The position numbers and the translations under genes are program-made. The notes beneath the pieces are model-generated. The model had not been told where the DNA came from. It made no database searches and saw nothing but the letters and a program-made list of their open reading frames with translations. DNA of 64,000 nt from Puccinia triticina (Eukaryota; Basidiomycota; Pucciniomycetes; Pucciniales; Pucciniaceae). Within the stretch, counting starts at the first letter, position 1. The number at the start of each line of letters is the position of its first letter. The stretch is taken from contig NC_070558.1 of NCBI RefSeq assembly GCF_026914185.1, positions 1,674,001-1,738,000 on the forward strand, written 5' to 3'. Positions 22,399 through 35,200 of this stretch are shown here, one piece after another.

Positions 22399-24205
22399 AT
22401 GCCGGTCAACTGGACATCTGGAAAGGCGTAAGTGATTTGAATCACAATATGCATTTCTCAATCTGGACAACTAGCATCCACTGGTCATTGGACAAAATGT
22501 CGTCGCAGATTCCATGAAAAAGTGAACGAATGGATGGTTTGAAAACTAGTTTGAGCGCAAACAACGGCATCCTTAGTTTCAATTGGTGGACTGATCCTCA
22601 TGATTTCCTCACTACATCACACAGGAAGCTGGCAAAAAGCAAATTCAAAAAACGGTATGCGAAGTTTCTTTTGGAAGTTTGGCTGATCGTAAAATACTGA
22701 AGATGATGTTCTCCATGCCATCCAGACCCAAGAAAACTTGGAAAGATGATGATAACGACATTCGGAAGAAGCCCCTGCCTTTTCGTCGTTACCTTCCCCG
22801 GGCGAAAAAGCTGACTAAACGCTCAGAACCGGTAATCCGTCACGAGAGGGCCAGTACTTCTGGGGCATCAGGTTCGAGAACAGAAGGAACAAAAAGGACT
22901 GAGATCGATGATAATTCTGAAACGATTTCAGCTGGACTTCAACTAGACCATCACAGTTCCAGCGGTCTACAAACCACTACATCGAATCATCAGAAGATCG
23001 ATATCGCAAGAAAGAGACGCGCCCTGTTGGCTCTGACCGATTGGGCGGGTCTTCACACTCCCGCGGTTCCAGATGATTTTGGCCCCCACACTCCGGCTCC
23101 TTACAGCGCCCGGCTCAGGAGAAAAGCTCTGGCCAAGATCACTCCGCCCGAGCAAGAAATTGTGCCGAACCTTACCGATGAGCTTCAGAGTACCTCTCAA
23201 GAGCGTGGCTTGCAGCGTGACTCGAATATTCATTCCAATCTACGCGACAATCATCCCTTTAGCTTATCACCCTCGAGTCATGACTCCATCGCTTCACCGA
23301 CTCCAGCTAATCCTCGGGCCAAAAATCCAGCCACAAAACTTGTTCCGATTTCATCCTCCAAGCATGTGGAGGGGTCAAATGTGCTAAAGGCTGACAACGA
23401 ACATAAGCGCACCGCAAGGAGCAACATCACCGGTGTTGAATCGAAGTCCAGATCATTTACTTCTAAAGATGAAAGCAGTCGCAAAGCGCCATCTAATCAG
23501 CCTCTCTTTGCGCCGTCGAGCTCAAAGAAAACTGATTCAACTGTCGGTTTTCGTCCCGAGGTGCCACCTTGGATCTGCCGGATGTCTAGATCCTTAGGGT
23601 TCAGTCCACCCACCGGAATCAGTGAGTTCGAAAAGCAGAGAGCAATCGAAATCGAGTCCCAGCACTCCCTTCCCTCCAACGCCATCGAACACCATATAAC
23701 ACCAGATTTGGAGCTGCTGATCAAGCGGGAAATCTCACCTGGACCTGATAAGCGTATGCGCATCTTGCTTCTTCAATAACGCCAAATTATAACAAAAACA
23801 AAAAAATAATGTGATTCTTCTTTTTTTTTCAAAAAAAAAAAACCCCTACACATAGATTCTAAGCGGAACGCGTTGTATGAAGGTGTGGACATCGGCGAAC
23901 ACCTATCAATCAGTCAACAAGGAAAAGGAGAAAAATACGTCGACGAGGATTCGAAAGACAGTCGAAAATGGCCGGAAAGACAGAAAGAAGGACATCAGAG
24001 AACAGGCGATCAAGGAGGAGGATCTCGAAACTCAGTTACTCAACAAAAGAATAACCGCCTGGTTCGAGCGGGACAACAAACACCAGGCCAAGAGACTGGG
24101 GACACTAATGCAGATTGGGGATGGAGGAACTTGGTTCAAAAGTCTAAGAACGACCAATTTGATTTACTCTTCCACGACAGGAATGACGACAGAAGGATCT
24201 TTTAA
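22399..24205 (+). CDS. Hypothetical disordered basic protein
   Basis: The main exon is open from about 22679 to 23753, and a GT-AG intron (23754-23855, with poly-T and poly-A tracts) joins it in frame to 23856-24205. The probable start is ATG at 22399 (MPVNWTSGKA, donor at 22428); the splicing between 22428 and 22679 is not resolved. The product (over 470 residues) is rich in Ser, Lys, Arg and Pro. It has a basic cluster (RPKKTWKDDDNDIRKKPLP), an ARKRRALLALTDWAGL motif and a final RNLVQKSKNDQFDLLFHDR segment. It is probably nuclear. No family recognised. Confidence 0.6.
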
Positions 24206-24229
24206 TCTCTCTCTATTATGATGCTTATC

Positions 24230-25340
24230 TTTTGTCTTATTGAAGCAAACTCAAGATTAGTTACCCTGAACTGTAATGATTCAAGAATAATGCTAGCGTT
24301 ACATCTTACCAAAAATGAAGGCTTGTTTTCAGTTTCATCTGACGTAAAAAAACTGTTTGTTTTTACTCATTTTACATTGGCACAGCTCGATCCATAACAC
24401 ATCGGTCTGCCCCGCTCCAAACATATCAGGCATTATTATCAGCAAACCAGCCATTTACCTTATTTCCATTTCAGAATTAGAAGAACAGGTTCCTCGACTG
24501 AATTTAAACCAACCTTAATTTGCTTAAGTGAAACTCAGCATCAGAACAAATTCACTCAGGATCAATACAATCGCACCAATAATAAGAGTCGCAGTTTCCA
24601 GAAGATGGCTTCAGCAAGCATAATATTCTAACGGATGTCGCTTTCGTCGTCCGGATTTTGTCAATCATAAGACACCTGGTGCCCCTATGAGCGCAAGCGT
24701 TCATGACTGGTGCCGGGGTTCACAATTACAATTTCCCAGTAAATTTTTATCAACATACAACTAATGCTGAGAAATTTTTATCAATTCACAATCAAGCTGC
24801 AGACTGAAGCTACAGCAATACTGCGGCGATTAAATAGCTCAAACCGAACATGAAGCCCGCCAACAGAATTTTGTTGCACAACCAGTATGTAAGTGAAAGC
24901 TTGTGAACCTCACGATTCCCCAAAATAGTTGTGCGATTAAAATTGTCAGGCAAGACTGCTGGATGGATAGATGAGATAGCCGAACCGGTTTTTTAGAAGA
25001 AAAAAAAAGAAACCAACAGGCTTTGTAAATCTTGGAATACATACTTAGCAAGTTTGCATAGCACATCAGAATGAAGGAAGTTTGAGAAATGGGCTTTGCC
25101 ACGAGTTCTTGTGAAAATAACTCATTCTACTTCTGCCAATATTATTTAGTTTAGAAATCCATAGCTACACAAGAGCTAGCTAGTTTTATAAAGTGTACAT
25201 GTCGAATGTAGGCGATAAAGGTTTAGAGTTGGGTTGACAAACCTCAAAGCATAGATGGCAAGATTGATGGTTAAGGGTAGCTTAGATACTGGTGGCGAGG
25301 ATATCGGACGTAGCTCTAATCAAAATCTGACAAAAGTTCA
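24230..25340. other. Intergenic, no recognisable gene
   Basis: AT-rich sequence with short frames only. No paired repeats were found apart from the right edge, where the inverted duplication begins at 25343. Confidence 0.45.
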
Positions 25341-25342
25341 CT

Positions 25343-25470
25343 AAGTATCCAGGCGCCGCCGGTGATGGGACTGTGTGGAGCAAAAGATGCGAGCATGTTG
25401 CAGTTTAGAAATGGGCTTGGTGTTTTCTTTTGATTAGCGATTTGGAAGAGAAGCCAAAGTGGAATGTAAT
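25343..25470 (+). repeat. Inverted duplication, left arm
   Basis: 128 bases starting aagtatccaggcgccgccgg match the reverse complement of 26896-27021 at roughly 95% identity by eye. The arm ends about 30 bases beyond the stop codon of the small gene at 25499-25932, so it covers that gene's presumed 3' untranslated region. Confidence 0.92.
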
Positions 25471-25498
25471 ATTGATCATCCTTCTACTTTTATTCACT

Positions 25499-25932
25499 TT
25501 ATGGACCAGTCGAATTTCCACCATTTCTATCCACTTTCATCACATCCTTCATGTATTTCTCTTTAACTGATAGTTTGGCCGATTCGCGTTCGAGAAGGAG
25601 CTTCTGCCGATTGATGTTATTTTGTAACTCTTTTACAAGAACATCTTTCTCCCCGCCCTCTGGTAATTGTTTGCTATTTTCCAAGGCCTCGTGTAAGACT
25701 AGAAGGATTGATTCGGTGTCCTGGAGTTTTTCCTTTGTTTCGTTCAGCTGGATTCTAATCCTGTGACGATGAACAGTGTGTGAAATGGAATGACGCATTG
25801 ATCAGCTTAGGACTCAATCAGATTGGAAACTTATCTTTAGAAACAGAGGTAAAAATAGGCATCACTGGTAGCTGACTGATCAGGGGTGAGAACTTCTAAT
25901 GAGCCCAGAAACTTATCGGCCGCTGATTGCAT
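25499..25932 (-). CDS. Small coiled-coil protein, unknown
   Basis: Exons 25932-25877 and 25760-25499 give 105 residues. After a short start (MQSAADKFLGSLEVLTPDQ) nearly the whole chain is a charged coiled coil (IRIQLNETKEKLQDTESILL, KDVLVKELQNNINRQKLLLE). The size resembles small coiled-coil subunits of kinetochore, BLOC or prefoldin complexes, but nothing specific is recognised. The frame is open for a few codons upstream of the chosen ATG after a possible acceptor (CTTCAG), so more 5' exons may lie in 25960-26472. Confidence 0.55.
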
Positions 25933-25968
25933 GACGGGATCGTCGAGGTGACTGAAGGAGGGAACAGA

Positions 25969-26472
25969 TCACGTGTGACGTTCAGGAAGGATATTAGAGT
26001 AAATCGACGCGAAACTCGGGCGGAAGAATGCTACTCGGATAAAAATGCAAGCTCGCTCGGCACTCAGCTCTCCGGGGCGATATTTTTGAGATGAGATTAT
26101 ATGGCTAACGCTGGTCGCTGCTGCAGGTGAAGCATCATCTGCAGGTCGCTGAAAATGAGAAACAATTGTAGCAAAAAGCTTCTTATGTTTGACATACACA
26201 CACCGGCCCTGCTTCCAAGCGGGTGACAGCACGGGCGGAGAATAAGTACACATCAAAATAAATATAACTGGCCGCAGAATCAAATTGGCCTCAAATTCAA
26301 TTGACCCGGTGGCTTGGAGCCTTTGTCGGTGTTCTCGGGTCGTTTCAAGGCTTGCAGCATGAGTTGAGAGCTTGAGCCTGTGAGCCAAGGCACTCAACGA
26401 AATTGTTGCCTCAATGTCGCACAAGCTGCCAACGGAACCTGGTCTGCGGAGCTGCAAAAGGTTGCAAACCAT
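25969..26472 (-). CDS. Hypothetical frame, possibly 5' exons of the coiled-coil gene
   Basis: A 167-codon minus-strand frame begins MVCNLLQLRRPGSVGSLCD. The first 75 residues are helix-like and protein-like (HRLKLSTHAASLETTREHRQ); the rest is less convincing. No domain recognised. It could be upstream exons of 25499-25932, separated by introns that cannot be placed with confidence. Confidence 0.25.
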   Translation of the reverse strand: MVCNLLQLRRPGSVGSLCDIEATISLSALAHRLKLSTHAASLETTREHRQRLQATGSIEFEANLILRPVIFILMCTYSPPVLSPAWKQGRCVYVKHKKLFATIVSHFQRPADDASPAAATSVSHIISSQKYRPGELSAERACIFIRVAFFRPSFASIYSNILPERHT

Positions 26473-26895
26473 GTCTAGGGGCGGAGATAGTGCGCGAATA
26501 AGTCCATGACGCGGGGGGCCATTGTCGGAAGCACCGGATTTCCGTGCTTATACCCACCCGGTTGCTATGACTGCCAACATCCTAGGGTGATATGTACCAG
26601 ATGATACCGATACCATCGACCGAGTACACAGGTCAAGACAGGTCTTGACTTCCGTTTTACGCACTGTATCCGGTTTGTCGATCTGACTATATCTTCTTGC
26701 GCTAGGCAACACACAACCCGAGTGATTACCCGAGTGGATTCTGGGTCTAATATATCGAAGCCTCTCGGGCGGAGGGTCCGCACGGGAGAGGCCTACACAT
26801 GAGAGAGTCCATGGCTGACTTTGAGATCAGCAGGCAAGCCATCCTCTTTGTGAAGTCAACAGCTGAGTTGCATAAGCAAGGCAAATCAGATATGT

Positions 26896-27021
26896 ATTAC
26901 TTTCCACTTTGGCTTCTCTTCCAAATCGCTAATCAAAAGAAAACACTAAGCCCATTTCTAAATTGCAACATGCTCGCATTTTTTGCTCCACACTCTCATC
27001 ACCAGCGGCGCCTGGATACTT
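26896..27021 (-). repeat. Inverted duplication, right arm
   Basis: 126 bases, the reverse complement of 25343-25470 with a few substitutions and a 2-base length difference. Together the arms enclose about 1.4 kb holding the small coiled-coil gene. Confidence 0.92.
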
Positions 27022-27540
27022 ATTGCATTTTTGTCTGTGCCGCGGCGTCCCCCAAGGAGGGAATTACAAGAGTTAGGGCGTGACATTGCCTTCGGAGACG
27101 CTTCGCGCCTTCTCGGATTTAGTTAAGCTCGACCACCACCCTGACTGCCGGCCCACACAAATCACCATTAGAAGTACCCTGGAAAGTGACATGATGACTT
27201 GTCTACAATGAAAGAAATGGCAGCACTAGTATAGTCTGCTATCTGGTACAACTACGGCGTCACCAAAGTGTACAAAATATGGTGTATATTGATTCAAGGG
27301 AACCAAAGCCTAAGGTGTCGAGTTGGGCTCTATTGGTTCTCTTTTCTGTCCCGAGTGATTCTGTAAGAGCACATCCATCGGATCGCTATCCCATGTTTCG
27401 CAACTCGAGGCCAAAAACATCTCCCACCGCAGTCGCTATCTGCATGAGATCTCCGGTATTTCAGCCTTTTCATCATCTATCTTTATCCAGTTGTTACACC
27501 TATGCAAGCACTGGGTGGAGACGACCGACCTGGCAATCAC

Positions 27541-27745
27541 TAATCTTGTAGTCTCGGACCAATAAACAAGATCACTCCGAGAGCAGCTCTCTCCTCCTTC
27601 GACCCCGCGGACCGGTCTATCGTAGCGGTCCGAGAGGATTTCTCTGTTTCTTCCTCTCCGACCGATACAACTGGATCGGTCCGAGAAAAAGGAAGAGGGG
27701 CTTTTTTGCCTCCTTCCTCGCGGACCGGCCTATCGCCTCAGCCGT
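27541..27745. repeat. GC-rich foldback block
   Basis: Contains two copies of gcggaccgg(t/c)ctatcg (27608 and 27720 areas) and opposing cggtccgaga segments, including ccgaccgatacaactggatcggtccg. This suggests a small foldback element. No target duplication was resolved. Confidence 0.5.
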
Positions 27746-28044
27746 GTAATATGACTTGCCCAGGGTCGTTGCTTTCTGATGTCATGAGCTTGGAGAGCAA
27801 AATAATTTCATCAGCTGAGTACAAGTTACACCAGATGTTGGACGTTGGCCATCATACTCTCACAGATTAGCGCAATAAAATTTATGAATCATTTGTTTTT
27901 CAATATCAAAATCACTGAGAGAGAGACAAGAATGGCGTGATTTTTTACTCATTTCAACGGGATATAATGATTGAAGCTACACAAATTTCAAGGGAACATA
28001 TGATAGAACAGTGATGGTACAAGGGACAACTTCAGTTGGATTTT

Positions 28045-28191
28045 AAAGAGAGCAGAACATGAAACCAAAATATGAAAGAGAGGCATGGTTGTCAAAGAGA
28101 GCAGAACAAAAAGCCAAAATATGAGGAGTGACATGGTGGATAAAGAGAGTAGAACAGAAAACCAGAATATAAAAGAGTGGTGTGGCGAATA
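28045..28191. repeat. 48-49 bp tandem repeat, three units
   Basis: Units start at 28045, 28094 and 28142 with aaagagag(c/t)agaaca followed by a (c)caaaatatga-like block. It ends just before the 3' end of the gene at 28223. Confidence 0.85.
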
Positions 28192-28222
28192 AAATATTTC
28201 AAAGAGCTTCTGGGCCGTGTAT

Positions 28223-28971
28223 TCAAGTACCACTGCCATCTGAATCTTCAGTCTCAGCCAATTCCTTCAGTTGCTCAGGAAGGCTGGTCGGAGTGAAAAC
28301 CATTCCCCGCCGACGAAGAGACGATGTTGATGGCGGAGGACCATCGAGGGCTGAGGCTGGGTGGGTCAAAAGCTCGGGGCTTGGCGGGCGATCATCGGCT
28401 GGGCTGATGGCCATGCGGAGAAAACTGTGGGGCCGATGAAGTTGAATCTTCCATTTTGATGTCTTCCTTGGCCTGGAAGGCTGGCTCGGTTTGACCAGTT
28501 GGACTCGAACATTCCTATAACGCAAACATCCAAACTGATTAAAATCTAGAAAAATTTATCGCGGAGGGTGGCCCCAGGAAAGGACCATAGAATTGCCAGG
28601 ATTACTTACGTCATCTGGAGCGAAGAGGATGGCGAGACTACCTCGTCAGTTTTGATGATGAGAAGAGTGCGTCCGACCCGAGTGTGGCCGGAATCAGAAG
28701 AGCAGACGGTTGGAGCCCTTTGGAAGGCGCGAGTCGAAGAAAGTGGGCCGTGGGTTGGCCCATTGCTGGGCGAGTTCAGTCGTTCAAGGCCGGCGGAATA
28801 GAGGTAGTAGTCCTGGTCGTCCGCGACGCGTACCTCATTCCCATCTGGCTTGGGAGCTTCCATCGAGGAGCGGAATTCTTCAAAGAGGTCCTCTGGCCTT
28901 CCGCAACAATGGAAGGATTCGTCTGAGTCCGAGTCCTCCTCCTCGCGCATCTTCCCCTTGAACAAAGGCAT
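28223..28971 (-). CDS. Hypothetical acidic/disordered protein
   Basis: Exons 28971-28610 and 28514-28223 (donor GTAAGT, acceptor TATAG) give 217 residues. The N-terminus is acidic (KMREEEDSDSDESFHCCG). A central LERLNSPSNGPTHGP segment follows, then a VGRTLLIIKTDEVV strand-like piece, and a Pro/Ser-rich C-terminal half with RPPSPELLTHPAS. No known domain. The orderly splicing and codon use suggest a real gene. Function unknown. Confidence 0.6.
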
Positions 28972-29114
28972 TTTTTGGTATTCAAAAAGTATTTATGGAT
29001 GTGGTGGAGCGGTAGAGAAGAAGTGGAAAACGGGTATGTATGGAGATAGCTATTGGAGATTCGTCGATTTTAGACTGCGCTGCTCCTCACCAGGGATGAA
29101 GTGGGGGGATTGAG

Positions 29115-31745
29115 TTTCCTCTGTGGGGGGGGGGGGGCACTCGGGTTAAATAATAAACACAATGCGGCAGCGTCACACGCTGAGTGCTCAGCCTCTACTA
29201 AATCAAGAGCACATATCGTCGCGGTCTTTTAAGGTTTGAAAGGAAGACGCGTGCAAACACCTTAACGGCTGAGCCCTTTCTCCTGAGGAGACTTTTCCTC
29301 CCAGTAGGTGGCGGTGCTTCTGTCAATTTATGTGATCAAATATTGGTAGATTTATATCTTAAAAGTGTTTCATCCACCGCACCAAGTATTTCTATTTCTA
29401 TAAACCTTAAGGAAATATTCTGCGTAGTAGGCATAGAAAGGCGTGTTGGACTAGTTATTTCAGGGTCATGCTCAAAATTGAGCATCAACATTGACCGATT
29501 TCATCAATTGTTGAGCTTTTCGATCGAAATTTCCCCAGAAAATCTGCCCTACATCTACAATCCGGTTGTAATCCCGTTTGGGCACCTGAACATGCGTTTT
29601 GTAACTTGTGTTGCTGCGAACACTTGCTACTTGCCTTCATTTTCTTCGGCACATATTTGGATGCCAGGTAGTACTGCAGCTTTGTGGGCTCCAATTACCT
29701 CACTAGATCTGGTAGCGTGTCTCCGCCGCGCAGACTAGGCCTGCGCATATGATCTCCATTGCGATACGAATTCCAAAAAGGAAAGTGAGTCCCTCTTGTG
29801 AAGGAGGAGGATGCCTTGACTAAATATCAAATTTCATCATGTTGATCTACTGAGGGTACTGTGAGTATCACGCCAGCTGACACGAACCTGGATGGTTGCC
29901 TGATCAATCATAGTCCACACGGTCACGGTTTTCTTCATTTTGGCAAATGTTTACGTTGAGCAACTCACGACTCGAAAGAAAGAATCAAAGGGACCAGAAC
30001 ATGCGAACTGAAGCAAGGGATTATAAGAAATGATAATAACTTGGACATTTACAAGTGTTTTCTGAGAATGTTCTGTTGCGATATTTATCGTCTGCAGAAA
30101 CAGAGGGAACGAACCGCGTTCAAAAATTCACTTCAGTGACGACATCTACCACTTGGGTCAGTTAAGGCCTTGATGTGCATCAGATATATATGGGTTCATA
30201 TGGGCGTGGTCCGCCCTGGGCTCAAAGTTAGTTGTTGCTACGCCTTTCTCAAGGCTGCCGCGTGCTTGAATGATCAGCATAGTCGGCGTTCGCAAACAAA
30301 CCATCCCACCCAAGCATCCCGGCATCATGCTTTGGCGAGCTTGCTCCGGCTGCAGTGGGCCCATCCCGCGCCCAATCACGCCAGGACCAGTGTCAGTCGC
30401 CAGCTTCTTGCACAATTCGCCTGGCTTTTTGTTTCGCTTACTCTCGGACCTTGAACCATCCAGGATGGCGTCGTCTCCCTCTTGTTCAGCTCGCTCTCGT
30501 CAAATATCCGGGCGCGCTTCTTACGACCGACCCAGCAAGGTGTCACCGTGTCATGATATCTTGCAGGGAGGGCCGCGATTGGCAGTCTTGCACGGCCCAC
30601 CGAGTGCCGGAAAAAAGGCGCTAGCGCGACGAGTTGCATCGTCAAAACGACCCGGTGTTACCCACTGAACTTCAATCTTCGTGACATGAAGGCCGGGACG
30701 ATCGGTCACTTTATAAACGCGTTGACGAGAGACGCAATTGGGCGCACGGATGCTTGCGGATATCTGGTGTTATCTGTTCCGCGGGGCCAAGGGGTGGGCC
30801 GGTGGAAGCTCTTTTAATGGGACCGGCATAATCGACCCCGCCGAAGTCATGGAGCAGCTATTTTTAATGAACTGTCAAAACACCTCAAGTCGTGGTATTT
30901 ATCCAACGGGGAACGGCCACCGGTGTTAGTGGCAATGTAAATGCCTTGGCGACGAGGTACGTCTCTTGCTCATGACGGCGCGTTGAAATGAAGGCAATAT
31001 CTATTGACAGCATGCCCTTCAAGGTCCGTGTGTTGCTCCATTTTCCACAAAAAGGAGAAAACAACACCTGTCATTTTTACATCATCCACATGGTTCTTTG
31101 AGAATTGGCTGCAAGAATGTGGGTCCACATCTTTCTATTGAGCATTCAAAATTATCTATGTCTTATGGTGCTTCCCATTATATACCTAGGTGTTCATTTC
31201 CAGACCCTATTTGAGGCACGCAAATATGTTGGTTTATGAAATCATGATTTATGCATACCTAAACCAACTTTGAACATCATAATTCACACCACCCTTTGGA
31301 GCATTAGGCCTTCCTTCACCATTCAATTTTAGACAGAAGAAGTGCCCCCCAAGTACTCCAGTGTTACATTTTGTATGTTTCAGAATGACTAGGCAGATTA
31401 TAGTAGTTTATGGTAAGGTCTGTCAGCCCAACAGATTTCAATTTATACCAAAAAGTTGTTGATTTTTGGTCAAAAGGGAAACAAATTCCTAACCCTGTGA
31501 TTCATCATTTTCATGTGCACTGGTCATAGGTCTGATAGTTGTCACTAGAAACATATTGTAGTTTCCATGCATGTATGACCGTTCAAAGACATGGGATAGT
31601 GGCTTTCAAATAGTGGTTGTATTCTTCTTTTGAAGTATTCAGCGCAAATTTCATGAATTTTAGAGGAAAAGTCTGCCTTGTGGAGATGACAATTGAAAAA
31701 TCATCACTATTTTAGGAATGTGGATTGTTAAAGGGCGACAAAATG
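29115..31745. other. Intergenic and repeat-derived, no gene
   Basis: Begins with a run of about 13 G at 29127. Several overlapping short frames at 30170-30670 in different phases lack any protein-like character. 31470-31545 (an aaaagggaaacaaattccta block and a tttcatgtgcactggt block) belongs to the repeat family also present at 38900-39740. Confidence 0.5.
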
Positions 31746-31751
31746 CTGCAG

Positions 31752-32237
31752 TGTAGTTTGAGGAAGTCTTAATTTCAATTGCAAACACTTAAAAAACCAG
31801 TAGTAGTAAAACTAACAAGAAACAAAGGTTAATAACAAATATTTGAGCAGTAAACAAATAAGAAGTTGTTGAGTATTTTACCTATCAAGTTTTAGTTCTT
31901 GTGAATAGACAGACTGTTGAGAATGGCGATGAGATTGAGAGAACAATAAAACTAAAAAATAAAGAAATATTGAGTTGATGACGATTTTTAAAAATAGGAA
32001 ACAACCAATGAACCAAGTACCTCTCCTCCCCCTGAGTGAGTATCCCCTGACAACTTGTAATCACACTTGCTCTTGATGCCGGTCGCAAGACGATGAGTAG
32101 GAGTGATGGTCTTCGTACTTGAGTTTGATCTTTGTGGTTCCGAGTCCGTCCGCTTAGGATCTTACTTAGAGAGAATTCTGGAAGTTGACTTGAGCGCGCG
32201 GCTGCGCATGTGACATGTAATGACATTTTATCCAACA
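31752..32237 (-). repeat. 3' LTR of the copia element
   Basis: 486 bases. Compared with the 5' LTR I see two substitutions (near 32052 and 32146, both C/T at CpG positions on one strand) and one A-run length change. About 99.5% identity means a very recent insertion. Confidence 0.95.
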
Positions 32238-32243
32238 CTCCCC

Positions 32244-35200
32244 CTAAATGTTATTCACATGTACCATGTGTAGTTGCTGAAGTGCTGTGTCGATCTTCTT
32301 GGGTCCAAGTGCTTTAGTGAGAATGTCAGCGGTCATTTCATTCGTTGAGACTTGTTTGACTAGCAGGCGCTTCTTCTGAACTTGATCTCGGACATATTGA
32401 TATCGAACTTCTATGTGTTTGGAGTTAGGATTAAGCTGAACTTCTTGACTAATACAATTTGCGCCGGAATTGTCGTTGAAAATGACTGGAGCCGTTATTT
32501 GAATTTGCATCTCTTGAATCAAGTTCGATAGCCACCGAAGTTGTTTTGCACACACATTGATCGATATGTATTCTGCTTCCGTCGTAGATTGAGCAACAAC
32601 AGGCTGCTTTTTGGTGAGCCAACATACTGGATTGCCCAAGAACTGAATAACGTAGCCTGAAATGGATTTACGGGAAGGTATGATGTTGGCGTAGTCCGCA
32701 TCGGCCCATCCTACCAAGTGAGATGGACATTCTGAAGTTGGTTTGGTCTTTCGAATGTGCAACCCCAGAGATCTCGTTCCTTGCAGATAGCGCAACAGAT
32801 GCTTAACTAGAAACCAATGAGTACGAGTTGGATAAGCGGTATACCGAGCCAACTGATTAACGGTGAATTGAATGTCGGGTCAAGTATGTAGCGCAATGTG
32901 ATTCAAACTTCCTACCACCCGTTGCATTGTGGTAACGTCAAATGGTGTATTGGGTTTGTTCAATAGTTCGTGAATATTGACAGGGGCTGGCGTTGCAACA
33001 CTTTTCGAATTCTTCATACCGAAGTCTTCGATGATTTGTGAAATCATATTCGAGTGATGCAGGATGAGCTCTCCGTTGTCCAACCATTTCAACGTGTATC
33101 CGAGATGTTGCGTAGGCTTGTCCGTTATCTTGAGCTTGTATGTTTTTTGAAGATCTGTCAGAAAAGTCTTGATCAATGCGTCCGATTCCCCCACGAGTAG
33201 TCCGTCATCTACATGCATGTGTAGAAACAGAGTCTTTTTTTCATTTGCAAATACAGCATCATCAGTGTTTAGTGGTGACATGCCAATGGAGCGGAGAGTT
33301 TTTACCAAATGCGCCTTCCAGCAGCGAGGTGCCTGTTTGGTTCCGTACAGCGACTTATTGAGTTTCCAAACTCAATTTTCCTTCCCAGGTTCTTCAAATC
33401 CTTTCACTTGTCGAACATACACGGGAGCATCGATTTCACCATGAAGGAATGCTGTTTCCACATCGAACTGGCACACTTTCATTTGTTTGTTGACCGCGAG
33501 TGAAAATAAGATTTCTAGCGATTCATTTCGACCAACAGATGCATACGTGTCCCAGTAGTGTTTGCGGTACTCTTGATGATTACCAAACGTGACCCATCAC
33601 ACCTTGTGTTTATAGACTTCATTATATTCGTTTCTTTTTCGAGATAGAAGCCACATTCCACCAATTATTTTTTCGTCCGGAGGCGGAGGAGTCAGAATGC
33701 CGGTGTTGTGAAAAGAAAGAGAGCCAAACTCTGCTCATTGCTTCTTCCCAGATTGGTCGTTCTTCTTCGTCCTTCAAAGCTTTATCCACAGCTACCTGAT
33801 CGACTAGAGCAATAAAGTGTACGCGCTCATCGTCATCATCTTGCTTGTCCTCTGGCTCATATCCATCTTCAACGTTGTGTGATCCCTCACCCGAAGGAAT
33901 GATATTTTCGGCCGAGATTTTACTGCTTATTTCTTTTGGAGCCCTGTCATTCGGGTTCTTGACAACATACTCCCAGTTGGGTCTGCGAGATCGATTTGGA
34001 AGTTTGATCAGATCTTTCAGCGTCAAAGGATTTTTTGGGTGAGCAGAACGAGTTAAAGGAGGACGAGTATGCGGAGCCTGAGCATTTTTGCTTGTTGTTG
34101 CCTGATGCGCATTTGATGAAGTCGATGGAAAGGAACCCGGAAATTGTGGAGTATTGATGACTGATGAAGATGCAGCATTAGTAGTCTTCTGAGATCCTCC
34201 AATTGCTTGGTGAGCAGGGGTCGAAGGCATAGATCGAGTATCGTGATTATCGGCCTGTTGCTGAGACTGTTCATCATGTGAGTCACTCGATAGTTGACTA
34301 GCATTAGACTTGAAACCCGGAAGAGCGACCCATTCAGAGGTGTTGTACGTATTTTGAACCGCACTCGGTAGATCATCCGCGTTCTTCTTGGAGGAGTACA
34401 GATCAGATACCTTCTTGGGAGCAACTTGAGTGTAATCTCTGCTGAGTATAATACGTCCAGATGACCGATTTAGAAAACGCATTGCATCGGAGAATGGTTC
34501 AAAGCCCATACATGTCATTTTGACTCCAGCTGGTTTGATTTTTGAGTCGGCTTTGCGGTGTACGAATGTGATCGCTCCGAATGGAATCAGATCAATCAGA
34601 TTTCTCTGAGGTTCGATAATCGAGTTCGCTCCCATTAATATTTCGGAAGGAGTTGACCATCCAAGAGTCTTGTGAGGCGCATTATTAATTAGAACCGTTG
34701 CGTATAGGGCAGCTTCGTGCCAGTAGCATAATGGAACATTGGATTGCGCAAGTAGGCATCTCATCTTGACCAGTAGTGCTTGATTGAACCGTTCGGCTAC
34801 TCCATTAGTCTGAGGGGAATATGGTGCACCTCGTTCCAAGGTCATCCCGAGTGATGCGACTGTACTAAGGAAGGATTTCGAACTGAATTCTGAGCCATGA
34901 TCGCTATGTAGATATGCGGGATAGCGATTTAATTTGTTGTGAATCTCTTCAAAATACCCTAGTAGTTTCCCTTCAATCTCGGTTTTTGATCGAACAACGA
35001 AGATGCGGACATATCGGCTGAAATCATCGACAACGCCAAGGATATATTTATGACTATATTTCGATGGACTGTTTATTTCCATCGTGTCAAAGTGAAGCTT
35101 TTGGAAGGGAAGTGAAGCGGAGGGTATGTGATTAACATGAGGGGCTCGTTTTAATTTGACAGCTCGACATACATCACAATATTTCTGAGCATTCAGAATC

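Noticed and set aside
30170..30668. Overlapping plus- and minus-strand frames as a gene
   Set aside because: Three frames overlap in different phases with no domain, no conserved motif and no consistent splice sites.
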